NCBI GenBank assembly: GCA_009801085.1
Contig: VNWV01000001.1
Span: 4,526,001 to 4,590,000 of the forward strand
Direction: 5' to 3'
DNA length: 64,000 nucleotides
DNA from: Lasiodiplodia sp. COLG20
Taxonomy: Eukaryota; Ascomycota; Dothideomycetes; Botryosphaeriales; Botryosphaeriaceae
Part shown: positions 46,799 to 59,100 of the stretch, piece by piece
How the letters are laid out: each line of letters opens with the position of its first letter
Numbering within the stretch: position 1 is the first letter of the stretch
Notes under the pieces: generated by a model
Databases searched by the model: none
Seen by the model: only the letters and a program-made list of their open reading frames with translations
Told to the model about the DNA's origin: nothing
Program-made: the position numbers and the translations under genes

Positions 46799-48902
46799 AA
46801 TGTTGCCGTGTAGGTCTCAAAGATGCGCAAAGTCGATTCAACCCTCTGCTTCTGAGGGATGAGCCTACCGGCTTGAAGTACATGATATATTTAGCCTGTG
46901 TATCTATCGTGTGGTACAGATGCGTCGCCAACCACATGAGGAATGCAGTTCCCGTCGTCTGGTCGTATCAGTTGTTGTTCCAACCCCTCCCTGCAGCGGC
47001 TATTCGCGGACCCCCCATCTTTATCAACAGCGTGTCCACGCTCCGATAAGCGGGGTACGGACATGCCTTTCCGGGCTCTCGATTTATCGCGACTCCATAA
47101 GCGCAACACATCATTGGTCGCGCTGGATCTGGACGACGTTGAAACAGACGTACGCTTCCCCACAGTGATCTACTTATATCGGGAGAGAGCCGGCCTTGTC
47201 ACAGGGCATAGGGCGTGGTTGGCGTCCGAAATCGCTGCGTATCCCACTTTTGGGGGCGTGTTGGATGGTTCGCCGTGCGGAGGATTTGCGGCGGGGTTCC
47301 GGTTACTTACCTTATTTAAGCCTGCCCGCTGCCCACACAATATTTCTATCAGCACTTCAATCATTCTCATGCAACAGCGAGTCGAACCAGGCCAAAAGCA
47401 CAACGGCTCTCTTTTGAGTTTGACGGCTTCCCGCTTCACCCTCAATCGGACATGTCGTGGTGCACGGCAGGAGTATGAGCAGCAGTAGCCTGCGCAAGAA
47501 GGTTGGTGGGTTTCACAGGCAGACAACTCATGCGGCCAATTGCGGTTCCATGAGCGCACTGCAAGAACTTTTAACAGGGGGAGCACTTTTACTGCTTGAC
47601 AGCCATCAGTATCCTTCTACAATGCCTCGGCGTGACGGCACGGCCGAAAGCCCCCACAAAACTAACAACGCCGAATGTGACCCTTGAGTACCCACGTCAC
47701 TGGCGATCTTCTATCTTTATAACTCCGAGATTTGGGACAGCAATGCGATCCGAGGGTGATTGACGGCTGCTAATTTCATGGGGGTCGCACGTGGTTGGTT
47801 CGAGCTCGATCACGGCCGTACCTCGACAGGACTCCACCGTACCGTGGTGATGTTGCACTTGCCACAGGTCGTTGGTGGCGACCTGAGCTCGTTATCTCTT
47901 ACATCTGGACATCTCCACTTCACATGCCTGTCTAGTGGTGGGAACGGAAAATGGCATATTCCGGCAGGATGTGGGCTGTCTGCAATGGTGGTCAGGACCA
48001 AGGGCCCAATCGTGCTTAGCGCTGTCTCTGCGTGACACACGAGAAATGTCGATCGCTCGCCAGAAACGAAGCTTCAAATGTCCGCGGGCTCATGCGCTTC
48101 GTCGATATCTCGATCCGCTTCTATATGCAGCCGTGACGACGTCAGGGACATTGTCGTACACCGTCGTGTCGGCGGACGGGGACACGCTTGGAGCATGGTG
48201 CGCGGAGCGGCTGAGACGAAAGGCCCGGCAAAGGAGCGAGGGCCGAAGATGAAGAGGATGGAAGGCGTGTGGATGCGCATATCAGAGTGCTCTTGACCCT
48301 CGATCCTGGGCTTGCGTGTCGAAATTCAGGGAAACAGCTCCGCGGCCGTTCCGCTTGCGCCTGCCGCTGAGCCCGGCGGCGCCGCAAGCAGTAAAGCGCG
48401 CTCGCGTGCGAGGGTGCGGTGGGCAGAATTCGGCGCGCCGTCCCGGAAAGACCTCATAGCGCGCTGCCTTTGCATTATCAATTTTTTATCTGATCTTTCG
48501 CCCGATCGGTATATAGCATCTCTCCTGTCAGACAGTGGTCAGTTGCAGTCTGATTAGCACAGCTCCTTCCCGCCCGCGCCCTCTCGCAGCAGCCTGCCGC
48601 TAGCCAGGCACTCGCCCGATTGCGACAGCGCCTAGTGCTCCCACGCCGCCTCTCAGCGCCCGCGCCAGCGCCCTGCGACCAGCCGCTCACCGCGCGCCAA
48701 ATTTTCCGTGCACCAGGCTCGGGCTCGCTCGCTCGAGCTATGGCCGGTTGGATATCGATAAGCGCAGAGTCATAGCACCTTGAGGGCTGAATTTCTTCTG
48801 CCGCCCCCGCCGCCTCCGACTCCGACAACCTTCTCCCCGCCACAGATTCCGACCTGCGACATCGGACCAGTGCGAGACACAGGTCGCGAGAGGCCCGCAC
48901 GC
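46799..48902. promoter_or_regulatory. Divergent upstream region of PUT1 and the Zn2Cys6 regulator gene
   Basis: About 2.1 kb. The regulator side has a GGTATATAGC TATA-like element near 48509-48518, then an unusually long C/T-rich leader of nearly 400 bases. The plus frame at 46943-47488 and others inside are not convincing. Sharing of this region by a proline-catabolic gene and a regulator is geometric only; no functional link is shown. Confidence 0.45.
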
Positions 48903-51397
48903 ATGGCTGCGCAAACCTCGCCCTCCACCAACGGCGGGCCGTATTCCGCCTACGCCGCCAGTCCGCCCACGCCGCGCCACCAGCTCAAGCGCTCCCAGAG
49001 CAGTGCCGGTTTCGAGAGCTCGCCCGCGAGCCAGCATGACGACGATGACCAGGCCCCCTCCAAGAAGGCCGCCCAGAAGCGCGCTTGCAACGAGTGTCGC
49101 CAGCAAAAGGTACGTCGGTGAGGGCTGCCCTCGCGCCTGCCGCACTGGCGCTGCGCCGAACAGCGCACCCGGTCTGCAGCGCAACCCAGTCCGCAACCCG
49201 TCAACCACCCGCTAACGCTGTCTCAACCCCGCAGTTGAAGTGCGACGTCGTCCAAGACCCATTCACGCCATGCTCGCGCTGTCGCAAGCAGAACCTCACC
49301 TGTCAGGTCTCTGCAAACTTCAAGCGCATCGGCAAGCGCAGCCGCCATGCCGAGATGGAGCGCGAGGCGATTGACCTGAAGACCCGCGTCAAGGAGCTTG
49401 AGCAGCGCGAGTTTGAGCTCAAGCAGCAGTTGTCTTCGCTCGGTGTCGCGCCCTCGGCCAACGTCGCCGTCCCCGGCCCCCACGGCCTCGCTCACGACAA
49501 CGGCCAGTCGACAATGTTCCAGAATTTCCTCTCCAATGGCCAACAACAGTCACAATACTCGGGAGGAACCCACGATGATGCTGTGTCGTCGCTGGTGAGC
49601 TTAAAGCAGGGTTTCGGCGGTGCGGGCACCTTTGACCGCAACCACGCCTACAACCTGGGCGCCGTCTACCTCACCACCGAGCAGGCCGAGGAGCTGTTCC
49701 GCGATTATTTCGCCCACTACCACCGCTTCTTGCCCTTGCTGGACCCTAACCAGAGCGTTGAGTCATACATGAACCAGTCGAAGCTCCTCTTCTGGACAGT
49801 CATAGTGATAGCCGCTCGGCATTGGCCCAAGGACCCGACTCTCCTGCAGAAACTAACCCCCTCGTACCGTGCACTGCTGTGGACTACCGTTTCCGATGTT
49901 CCGCAGACGTACCATGTCGTCAAAGGCATGTGCTTACTGTGCACCTGGCCCTTGCCAGCCAGTAGCACCACCATGGATGAGACCTTCATGCTTGCTGGAG
50001 TCATGATGCAGATCGCCATGCACCATGGCCTGCACCAGCCATCCCATGCCCAAGACTTCTCGCGCACTCACGTCCAGCTTAGGGATGATGAGATCAAGGA
50101 CCGCCTGTCGACGTGGGCGGTGTGCAACACGGTTGCGCACTGGCAAGTCACCTGACTAGTCCATGGCAACTTATCCTGCTAACTGCGTCACAGCGTTTCG
50201 GTCGCCTGTGGACAGCCCTCGACTACGCTGTTCGATTCGGCCTTGTCTTTCGAACACGACCACATGGACCGGCTTCCCGAACCCCTGGTAAATCACGTCA
50301 TGCTCGAGCGCTCGGCAGCCAGGATCACCAAAGCCTTGTACAGCGACTCCGGTAGTAGGACCTTCTACGACGACAAGTCTATCCTGATCAACTATGAGAC
50401 AACAAATCTGAATGATCTGGAGGCTCGTTTGCGGCAGTTGAACTTCACCGGTGAGCACCATCGCCCGACATCCCCTCGTCTCGGTTCAAGTCATGCATCT
50501 TCAAGTCAGATGAGGCCTCTAACTGTACTAGACCTCGACCTACTGTACCTCCGTGCGGTGCGTCTTAACCTTCAGCTCTATGCCTTTTTCAACAAGCAAG
50601 AGCATGGCTGGCACCAAGACCTGCTGCACCTTCTCCTTGCTGCTAACCAATTCCTCGAATCCATTTTCTATGTCGAGGAGCAAGCTCAACTGGTCTATGC
50701 CACCAATTATATTTCGCAGATGATGGTCGCCGCTGGTTTCACTCTCCACCGCCTGCTCAACTCTAACTTTGCCAATACCATACCTCCGCAGCAGCTCACC
50801 ACCTCGCGCGCCAACTTCACTCGTCTCATCACCTGCATCCGGAAGACGTCTGTCCGCAACAACGATCTGCCCCAGCGTCTAGCGGAAGTACTGGCCCAGC
50901 TTTGGAAAGCAGGTGGTTCAGGAAGTCCGAAGCTATCCGATGTCGAAAACTATCGCCTGCAGCAAGGTCCCACCGTCGATGTCTCCATCCATCTGAAGGT
51001 CAGGTGTAGGATGAGTATGAGTGTCGTTTTCGACTCGATATGGCACTGGAGAGAGCACTTCCGCGGCAAGGGCCAGATGGGCAACCTGGATGCCGCTGTG
51101 AACAACCCTACAGATCCTGAAACGAGCAACTCAACAACGCCGGCCCCATCCCAACGGCTTGGACAATCGGGACAAGCGCACGACGCAGCAAGCACCACTA
51201 CTTCCGTTTCGCTGGACCCGAACCTACCCACCCTGAGCTTGCCAACGATGAACAACAGTCTGAGCATGGGCAATGCTCCCGAATTTGGCCCTGTCGGCAG
51301 TAGCACTTTCGCCGATTACACGACCGACTTCTTCGACCCAATGAGCAGCATACTCAATGACCCCGTCTTCTTCAGCAACACGGCTTTTACGTTCTAG
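48903..51397 (+). CDS. Zn2Cys6 fungal transcription factor
   Basis: A nuclear DNA-binding regulator. My model has four exons, 48903-49109, 49235-50142, 50194-50450 and 50532-51397, giving 745 residues. Cys62, 65, 72, 82, 85 and 92 form the C-x2-C-x6-C-x9-C-x2-C-x6-C cluster, and the first intron falls inside it. The cluster is followed by a basic linker FKRIGKRSRHAEMEREA and a heptad-like coiled coil (VKELEQREFELKQQL), an arrangement similar to Leu3-type regulators; that assignment is only by resemblance. Residues about 190-560 are the fungal-specific regulatory domain (YFAHYHRFLPLLDP). The second intron needs a GC donor (TG|gcaagt) because any GT donor breaks the frame. The third, 81 nt, is in frame if retained, but TCTAACTGTACTAG gives a good branch site and acceptor. 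The C-terminal 120 residues are Ser/Thr/Asn-rich and probably activating. Confidence 0.92.
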
Positions 51398-52393
51398 ATA
51401 ACCTGCGGATGTCCAGATTCCTGGGGAAGATTGTGATACCACTGACGTTTCCTTCAGGAGATGTCTTCTTCCTAATATTTTTCTTCTCCCGCTCATGAAA
51501 TCCATGAGATTGGTCACTTGTTCATTTTCCAGATATTCTATAGCCTTGAATTTCTGTCTTGTCGTTTACTTCTTGTTTTTGTTTTTTTGGTTTTTTGTCG
51601 AGGCAGGTAATATCCACAGAGACGATATCACGAGGCATGGATAAGATGTTGAGCAGGCAAGTTGTGCCCGCAGTTTCTAGCAATGGGCATATCCGGGTAG
51701 GGTGCTGGTTCATTGCATTTACATTATTCTCCAAAGAGATTTGACAGCGGCACATATTGGGAGCGCAAGGCGTTAGTTGCTTACTTGCTTCCAGCCGTCT
51801 GGCATTGGACGGGGGGAATTCTCCACTCACACGTTGATTCTTAAGGGGAAAGCATTCATGCAGATTCTCAACGGTAGGGTTTCACGGCGGACTGGGGAAG
51901 TAAAGGAATTTTCCGGGTCTTGTGGATATGGTTACGGGGGGCTGGGAGGTTCTCTTAGCTATGCTTTTGCTAGCTATTCCCGCAAGCTGCTATCATGACT
52001 ACGTGGAGTGGAACTAGCTGACTTAAATTGATTACCAGAACGGTAAGGCCAGGTCTATCCACAGATAGGTAGGGTAAGCTATATAGACGGGAATGAAAAA
52101 TAAAGTATATCATGAAGACTGTGCTCAAGGATGCTTGTGATGTGCTTAAGAGAATGTCGTCAGAGCTTAATATCGCAGCCTTTCTCCGCTACGGTAGATT
52201 GCCCTTGAACTCGCAAATTGGCCGACTTCTCAGGCATAAATGAGTGCAGTTAAAAGCGGATCGTATAGACATTGCTATTTACACATGTAGGGAACGGTGG
52301 GTATGCCCAATTACTTCTTATATTCCTGAACACCAGCCGGTAATACAATGATCGTTGGTCCCGTGCTCAAGGCTTTTTCCAACGTCAGAATTA
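51398..52393. other. Spacer between convergent regulator and NDUFAF3-like genes
   Basis: About 1 kb of AT-richer 3' flank, with T-runs near 51575-51600. No gene is supported. Confidence 0.45.
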
Positions 52394-53196
52394 TTACCTT
52401 CCCTCCTTCCAGCCAATAGGTATAAGTGCTGCCGCGACCTGCTGGACGCCTCGCTCGGTCGCCAAAAGGTTGAACTGAGCAGCCGCATTCCTGGTGTCCG
52501 AAACCTCCAACCGGATACCCAAATCATTGATATGTTTCCTTGTAGTCGGCGAAACGGGCACCACAGTCGCACCCGTGCCAATGATGAGCAAATCTACACA
52601 CCACAAGGTCAGCCAACTAACCGCCCAGCCTCCAGTTCATCACGCTTTTCATCCGAGAACTCACCGGGCTTCGGCCACACCACCTCCAATGCGCCCCACG
52701 CGCTCTGATCGCACTCCCACATGCCCCTCTGATCCCTCAACTTGCCCTTGCTGCTGCCCCCAGCCACCTTCTTCGTCCCACCCTCAACACCGCTGTCCGC
52801 AGCAGCCGCCTCGTCGCGTATCCACGGCCGCCACTTGAAAGCGTCGCCCGCGACCAGCAGCACGCCGGCGTTGGACACGTGCAGGCCGCTGTTGAGCGAG
52901 AAGCCGTCGTCGAAGGTGGCGTCGATGGCCGTCGTCGGCGCCGGCATGTTAGCCAGCACGTCCAGCTTGTGGAAGTCGGTCTGCGTCTCCTCGGCCGACG
53001 GCGGCCCGCGGTCGTGCGAGCGGGGTGGGTGCGAGCGCTGGGAGTGGGCGGTCGTGTTGAGGTTACGGAGGAGGAGCGAGGGCGAGTGGCGCGGGGAGAA
53101 GCGGTGGAGAGGGCGGCATGGGGATGCGCCAGCGGTGCGCGCGGAGAGGTGTGAGGATGCGGCGCGCAGGGCGCGGGCAGGCGTTGATGGTGGCAT
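52394..53196 (-). CDS. NDUFAF3-like mitochondrial complex I assembly factor
   Basis: Exons 53196-52665 and 52593-52394 (71-nt intron, phase 1) encode 243 residues. The upstream frame has no ATG before 53196, so MPPSTPARALRAASSHLSAR is the start. This is a strong mitochondrial presequence (Arg/Ser/Ala-rich, no acids for about 60 residues). From about residue 95 the Mth938/DUF498-type fold appears: ATFDDGFSLNSGLHVSNAGV, a variable insert, WGALEVVWPKPDLLIIGTGA across the splice junction, then IRLEVSDTRNAAAQFNLLA and GVQQVAAALIPIGWKEG. The family member NDUFAF3 helps assemble the membrane-proximal arm of respiratory complex I. The insert (about residues 135-160, Ala/Gly/Lys-rich) is lineage-specific. 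Confidence 0.9.
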
Positions 53197-53855
53197 TGTG
53201 TGGTTGTGTTTTGTTTGGTGGGTGGAAGGAAGAGGAATTTGGTGAAGGTGGAGGGGCAATTGGATGGCGCGCTCCGTGGGACGTGGCGGCGTTTGTCGGC
53301 GTCGAAGCTTTGGTGTTTTACATCATGAGTAGCTGATGACTCGCGTCATGCAGACGGCCCAAAAAGCTGGTCCCTTGCCAGCGTCAACCGGTAACTTCGG
53401 ACGTCTAGCGAATTTGGCAACGTTCCTGCCATTGCGGTTGTTGTCAGTTGCCGTAGCGTGTACGGTCGGCTGGCTAAACCTCCGCTACATCCTCCGCCGA
53501 CGCCGCCCGCTGCCTGCTCACCATCCCACCTCACGTTTTGCTCGCGCATTTCGAGTCACCCTCCACCGAAGTACACTCGAGTGGAGTTTTGGCTTGCTTC
53601 GGCCTTTGGTGAGCTCCCTCTTCACTTTGCGCCAACGTTACAAACATTTGCGTTCCAATGCGACCCGCCACTTCTTTGTGACTGTTTCTAACAATTGCAT
53701 CAAAGCTTCCGAAACACCTTCCTCAGTAAAACTTTCACGACCAACGGCCGCACATCACCAACACCACCTCGTGGAACGCTGTTTAACATACCACGACATC
53801 ACGCGCCTGCACGCACTAGCGCATCCACCAATATCCACACACATACATACACATC
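53197..53855. promoter_or_regulatory. Divergent promoter between NDUFAF3-like and the 53856 gene
   Basis: 660 bp shared by two diverging genes. The right end is rich in CA and ends ACACATCATG at the next start. No coding frame is supported. Confidence 0.5.
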
Positions 53856-54368
53856 ATGCCGGCCATCACGCCCTCGAGCACGACATGGACGCTCCGCCTC
53901 AAGAACAATAAGACCACGGTGCTGCTGCACGTCGACGCGTTGCAGACGCTGGCGTCCGTCCGCGCGGAGCTGCTGCACTGCCTGCGTGAAACCTGCCCAG
54001 AAGGCATCGCCGGCAAGCCGTTGCCCGCCGACGCAGCCGAGCTGCAGCTGGCGAAGATGCAAGACTCGTCGGACCCGGACAAGGGATGGGTGCTACTCAC
54101 CGGGACGAGTTCCGGCGGCGATGGTGGTGATTCGAAGGGGAAGGGCAGGGCGAAGGCAGCGGCCGGTGGAGAGGGGAGCTTGAAGGCGGAGGGCGTGAAG
54201 GACAACGCGGTCTTGGCGTTCAGATGGGGCGGAGAGAAGGGAACAGGGGAGGAGGATGAGGGCGGGATGGAGATTGAGGAGGACGGGGATGATGCGTGGG
54301 ATGTGGTGCTGCCAAAGTACGAGGATACGTACATGGACGGGCTGGAGGACGAGGGAATAGTAGAGTGA
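53856..54368 (+). CDS. Small conserved fungal protein, possible ubiquitin-like fold
   Basis: An intronless 170-residue gene. Residues about 8-45 read as a beta hairpin plus helix (WTLRLKNNKTTVLLHVDALQ, TLASVRAELLHCLRE). A variable loop follows, then a strand-like LKAEGVKDNAVLAFRWGG at about residues 108-126. That order (strand, strand, helix, loop, LKDG-type turn, strand) resembles ubiquitin-like beta-grasp domains, where the turn before the last strand often reads L..GVKDN. The 40-residue C-terminus is strongly acidic and ends with WDVVLPKYEDTYMDGLED. No known name comes to mind. It could take part in a complex via the acidic tail. Function is inferred only as far as the fold, and that weakly. 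Confidence 0.72.
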   Translation: MPAITPSSTTWTLRLKNNKTTVLLHVDALQTLASVRAELLHCLRETCPEGIAGKPLPADAAELQLAKMQDSSDPDKGWVLLTGTSSGGDGGDSKGKGRAKAAAGGEGSLKAEGVKDNAVLAFRWGGEKGTGEEDEGGMEIEEDGDDAWDVVLPKYEDTYMDGLEDEGIVE

Positions 54369-56187
54369 TGGTGCTACAGATGGAAAGGCATTCACGAGCT
54401 TCGAGGGAAATCATCGCTTTGGGCTAATGCAGACGTGGTATGGCAGGATGGCAGATCGGGCATGGCTTCTGGTGTTGGCGAGTCGGGCTACTGGGGATAT
54501 ATTGCATTGCTCGGCGTTCCTGGCTACAAATGATATCTGGACCGGCGACGTGGGTCGTTCGCATTTCTAAATGCCAGCCATATTGTGCTCGTGTTATAAT
54601 GTGTAAGTGGAGCGCTTCAGCGCAGCCCTAGAAACGTGGCTGCTGTCAGCGGCCCATCAACAGTGGTAGCGAAAAGCCACTGCGTTGTCGGACGTTTCCA
54701 ACGTCCTGGTGGAGCACATATCCGAGAAGATCTGCGTTGTTGCCAAGGTTAGCGGCCTCTCACGCGCACAGTATGCGCCGCAATTACGCGCCGAATGACT
54801 CACTGATCTCGACACAATTGGGCAACACGCGAGAGAATCCACACCCTTTTTTTGAGGCCAGAGCTGCTGACCAGAAGCTCCGAAGCTCCCCTGCATGTGC
54901 GGCTGAATGGTAACAGGAATGTCCCATGTAAGCAGCGCCCCGAGGCTGTGAAGGCGGGCTGGTGTCGTGCTACGAGCTGACGGTGCCTGCGCCGCTTGAA
55001 CAGGGGCCGACCAGGATGAGACGAGCGGATAGGCTCGCGGGAGCCAGGAACCCGTCTTGCGCGAGCTCGTCGGGACTTTTTGGTCGTCTCCAAGCCAGGC
55101 TTCGCGCGAAACGATCTATGCCTCATGTGCGATAAAGGAGGCGGCGACTGCAGGCGCGGTAGCCCGGCGCGCTTCGAAGTCGCACGGCGGCGCTGGCAGC
55201 ACTCAGGCGACGCAGCGCAGACACAGGCGCGATGCTTCGGGCGGTGGTGAGGGCGGAAGCGCCGCGCTTTGGTCGAGGATCCCCCGGAGTGGGTGCGCGC
55301 CGATCGCGGTAGGACCTTTGGGTGGTCTGCGGTGACGTTTAGCCACGCGCGCTCACAGGGACCTCCGTCACCATTCCATTGACGTCGCGGACCCGGCCCA
55401 GCCATCTGCTGCGGGCGAGGGCTGCGAAACGGGAAGCTGCTGGGGCGAGGGTACGCGGCCTAGCCGTTCCAGAAAGCTAGCCAAGCCGCCTCATTGGCCT
55501 CGAGCAAGCTGCAGCTGCACAAGAGAAAAAGAGGGGACTACTGGCTGCAGCGAGCACGCCCCCAACTATCCTCCCAGCCGGTGCTCGAGTGCCGTTTCGC
55601 TGCTCTCGCCCGTCTCGTCCTCCGCTGCCACCCACCCATTGCACCTCGCTGCGGCCTGACCATCGAGTCGCTCGCCTCCCGTCGCGGTCCGGCGCTCGCT
55701 TTGCAGCCGTCGCCCTACATCAGCGAGCGAATCACCGCACACCACCCACTGCGCTACCAGACCTATCGCGCTGTGTACCTCGAATATCCCACACTTCGCC
55801 AGTCCATCATCGCGCTCCCTCACCACTTTCTTCTGCGTCCCACTCTCGCTGAATTGGCCGGCCCTGCGCCCTCGACCACGTCGGCGGTCTCGACTTTCGC
55901 TCGCCCAGCCAAGCCTCGCCAAAGGCGTCCAGCCGCCGGGGTTGCCTGCACCGCGCCGCTGCTCGTACCCACTGAAGCCGCTCGAGGCACGCCCAACGGA
56001 CCTCTGCACGGATGGGCAGGGAGCCCGGACCAACAATACAACTCAGCAGCGCGGGTCGCCATAGCTTGTCGACGCGGGTCCTGAGAGGCCCACTGAGGCT
56101 GTAGGGCGGCGTTTCATCTCAGAGCATAGCGTGCCGCGTTTCGAATCTGGCCCGCGCAACAGCCTTTTTCCTCGCCTGGCCTTCGCC
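54369..56187. other. Intergenic region with long GC-rich leader
   Basis: About 1.8 kb. From about 55,500 to 56,187 the plus strand is C/T-rich and reads as leader of the 56188 gene. The frames at 54800-55405 minus and 55494-56084 plus are Arg/Pro/Ser-biased chance frames. No start ATG in frame with the next gene is present upstream of 56188. Confidence 0.4.
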
Positions 56188-59100
56188 ATGCCGTCAGCCC
56201 GGCCCCAGGACGCCTATTCACTGCTCGAGCAATCCTTCAACGACGCACCTCAGCTGCGTGCTCACAAGCAGTTCCCGCGCCGGCAAGACGACCGCCAAAA
56301 CGTCTTTCCCGCCGCCGCGCCTGTCCGTACGTCTTCGTACCATGACGATGAAACTTCGACTCAGTTCAGTTCCGCCAACTCCACTCCACTAGCTTCTCCA
56401 CTCGCTCCCCCGCCACTGGTAACTGGACACGACAACGGCCTGCCACCCACTCCGCCTTCAGCTTCGAATGACGGTGCCCGCCGGGACACGTCTAGTACTC
56501 CACAGTTCGCCGACGGCGTCATGGACAATCTACTTTCCAAGCAGCCTTCCATTCGGACCCCCATAAACCAGCGAAGTCCTCCGACGCCTGATCCAAGCCC
56601 ACCCCGATCTACGCGCTCCGGCCAGAAGAACCTTCCGCCTCCAACCATCCGCTACCCGTCATCCCGCGCCGATTCGTTCACAACGGCACGGAGCCACCTC
56701 GAGTCGGAGGATAGCGAATCGCAGGCCTCGTTCCACGACGCTCTGACCCCGAGACAACAAGGCGGGGAGCATGCGAGGGAGTCAAACCAGAGGTATGACG
56801 GGCTCGGATTGGCCTTTGAGAGCGAAGCAGGCGATGTTACACCCACGGAACGCAACCCGTCTGGCCTACCAGGCTACGAGGATTCTCCCTCGTTTGACGG
56901 CACGTGGGAAAGCAATGGACGTCGTGATCAAATACCAGATCGGGAGTGGGACACTAATTTCATGAGGAATGTGGCAGTTCGGCGCAAACGTCAGGAAAAG
57001 CCCCCCAGGACCCCGCCTGAGCAGACTTCTCCTCGGGACTCCGGTCTTGATCTTTCACCTATCTCCATCATGAAGAGAGGTCAAATTCTCGATGACCGAG
57101 CTGGTGATATCAAAAGACATGCACGGAATCCAACGTTGGACAGGTTTGCCCAAGACATCGGCTGGCCCAATGACGCAGGTGAATCGCCCAAGACCGACTC
57201 CAAGCGTTTCTCGACCGCCTCTAGTACGTCGACGGTTGTAGAAGCCGTTGTTGTGGCTACACCACCGGAGCGCCACCGCATGCTTCGTCATGCAGGAAAG
57301 AACCTGGCTCTTCGTCAAAGTAGCGACACGACGTTCGAACGCTCCGCGACTAGACGAGCGCACCGTACCTCCCTCCTGTCAAACGACACGCCTCCTCATC
57401 GCTTGCTTCACCACAAGGCCAGAATTCCAGAGCGGAGGAATCGTGACAGCATCGATTCTGCCTTTTCATATATCAGTTCCGAGGCACCTGTCCCTGAGCC
57501 GCAACCGAAACATGATAGCATTCCGGTACTTGTGTTCCCCACGTCCCTCGAGGATTCCCCCAAAGCTGCAGAGACGCCCCGCAGGCTGCAAGTCCAATTT
57601 CATTCGCTTACAGATACTCAGCAGTCACCTTCTCGCGTCTCAGAAGTGCCTAATGGGGACTACGTCCATGTGGAATCACCTCGTCGTGCGCACAGGAAGT
57701 CGTCTTTTGGTAGTTCGTCGGTTGTCTCGAAAGCTTCCAGCAAAGTGCCCGAAGACTGGCCTCTTCCCCGTGAAGGTATCCGGAATTTCACAGCACCGGC
57801 AGTCATGACTTCAAAGGGTACTACGATCACCCTATCACGGGCTCCGAGCTCGCCTCAGAGAGAAGCCAGCTTTAGAAGAAGGGTCGACATCACGCCGCCT
57901 CCGGTTCCTCCCAAAGAGCCGTTGTCGTTGTCGACTCCTCCGCTATCGCCAACGGATCGTGTGCCCTCTCCGCCTGCTACTTCTGAGGTTCAGAAGCTCC
58001 TTCAACAAAGGCGTCCTGTTGATTCAATGGTTATGCGTCGAAGCTCCGACCGTACTTCAAGTCGAACTGAGGAGATTCCCCGTGGTTCAAGTCTTGATAG
58101 AAGCATGTCGGGCGATCGTACACATCTGAGCCCGGAGTCTCCAATGATGATCTACAGTGGCCGGACAAGCCTGGATCATGCCCGCCACCACAACACCACG
58201 ACTCCCTTTTCTCAGATGTCTGACACCAGCGGCCTTGAGATTAGTGAGGCCACGGCTATCAGCATTTACCCTCACAACAACCACTCGCTGCTGGTAGTCC
58301 AACAGGTCGCACAAACTGACTCGAACTCCAACTCGAACTCTTCGACGACCTATCATACCACGACCTCACGCCGACGCTCCGTGTCTTCCCCGCCACTTGG
58401 CCGCGAGCTTTCTCCCCCTCTTGATCGTGAACTTACTCCCCCAACGCTCACATTCAATCCCGCCACTCCGCCTCAACAGCTGATCGACGATTCTGAAGCC
58501 GCCGCGAACGGATCTGTGGACTCGCCTCTCAAGAACCCGCGAAAGCCACCAGAACCGCCAGCTTTCAAAATCATCCCTCCTACCCCTGCTTCGGAGCTCG
58601 AGCGCGACCCCATGGGTGAGAGCGCTATAGCGAGCAGCTCTTCGCGTCCAAAGCGTCGTCAGACTCTTGCCAAGCGTGCGCGACGATATTCAGATACTAT
58701 TTTGAACCCCATCCTCGGGAGGACAACGTCGGCCGCCAAACGCAGCCCTAAAGGACAGGCGAATGCAGCGGCAACTCCAAAGCAGCCGAAAGATGCCAAC
58801 TTGCATCCTTTCTGGAGACCTCGGGGATTCTGGGATGACTTTGATTCCGAGAGTGAAGACGAGTGGGATGAGGAGTTCGGCGATGATCGCCTCCCGCGCG
58901 GTGGAGACACAAGTGATGTCGGCGAAGAGGATGAAGAGCGAGAGCGGCAAAAGCGCAAGATCGGAGCCTTGGGTCGTAGACTGACCAATGGCTTCAAGGG
59001 CTCCGGCGGCTTCCTCATTGGCAACAGCCTTGGGATGGAACGACATGGCAGCAACGCCCGTAGGCATTACGTCAACGTGAGTGGGCTCACGAGCAAGACT

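Noticed and set aside
45264..51397. Proline dehydrogenase and the Zn2Cys6 regulator as a proline-use gene cluster
   Set aside because: The known prn-type cluster has permease, PUT2 and a different regulator nearby; none are here, and the genes are 2.1 kb apart.
54800..55405. 201-residue minus-strand frame
   Set aside because: Arg/Pro/Ser-biased chance frame in GC-rich leader DNA.
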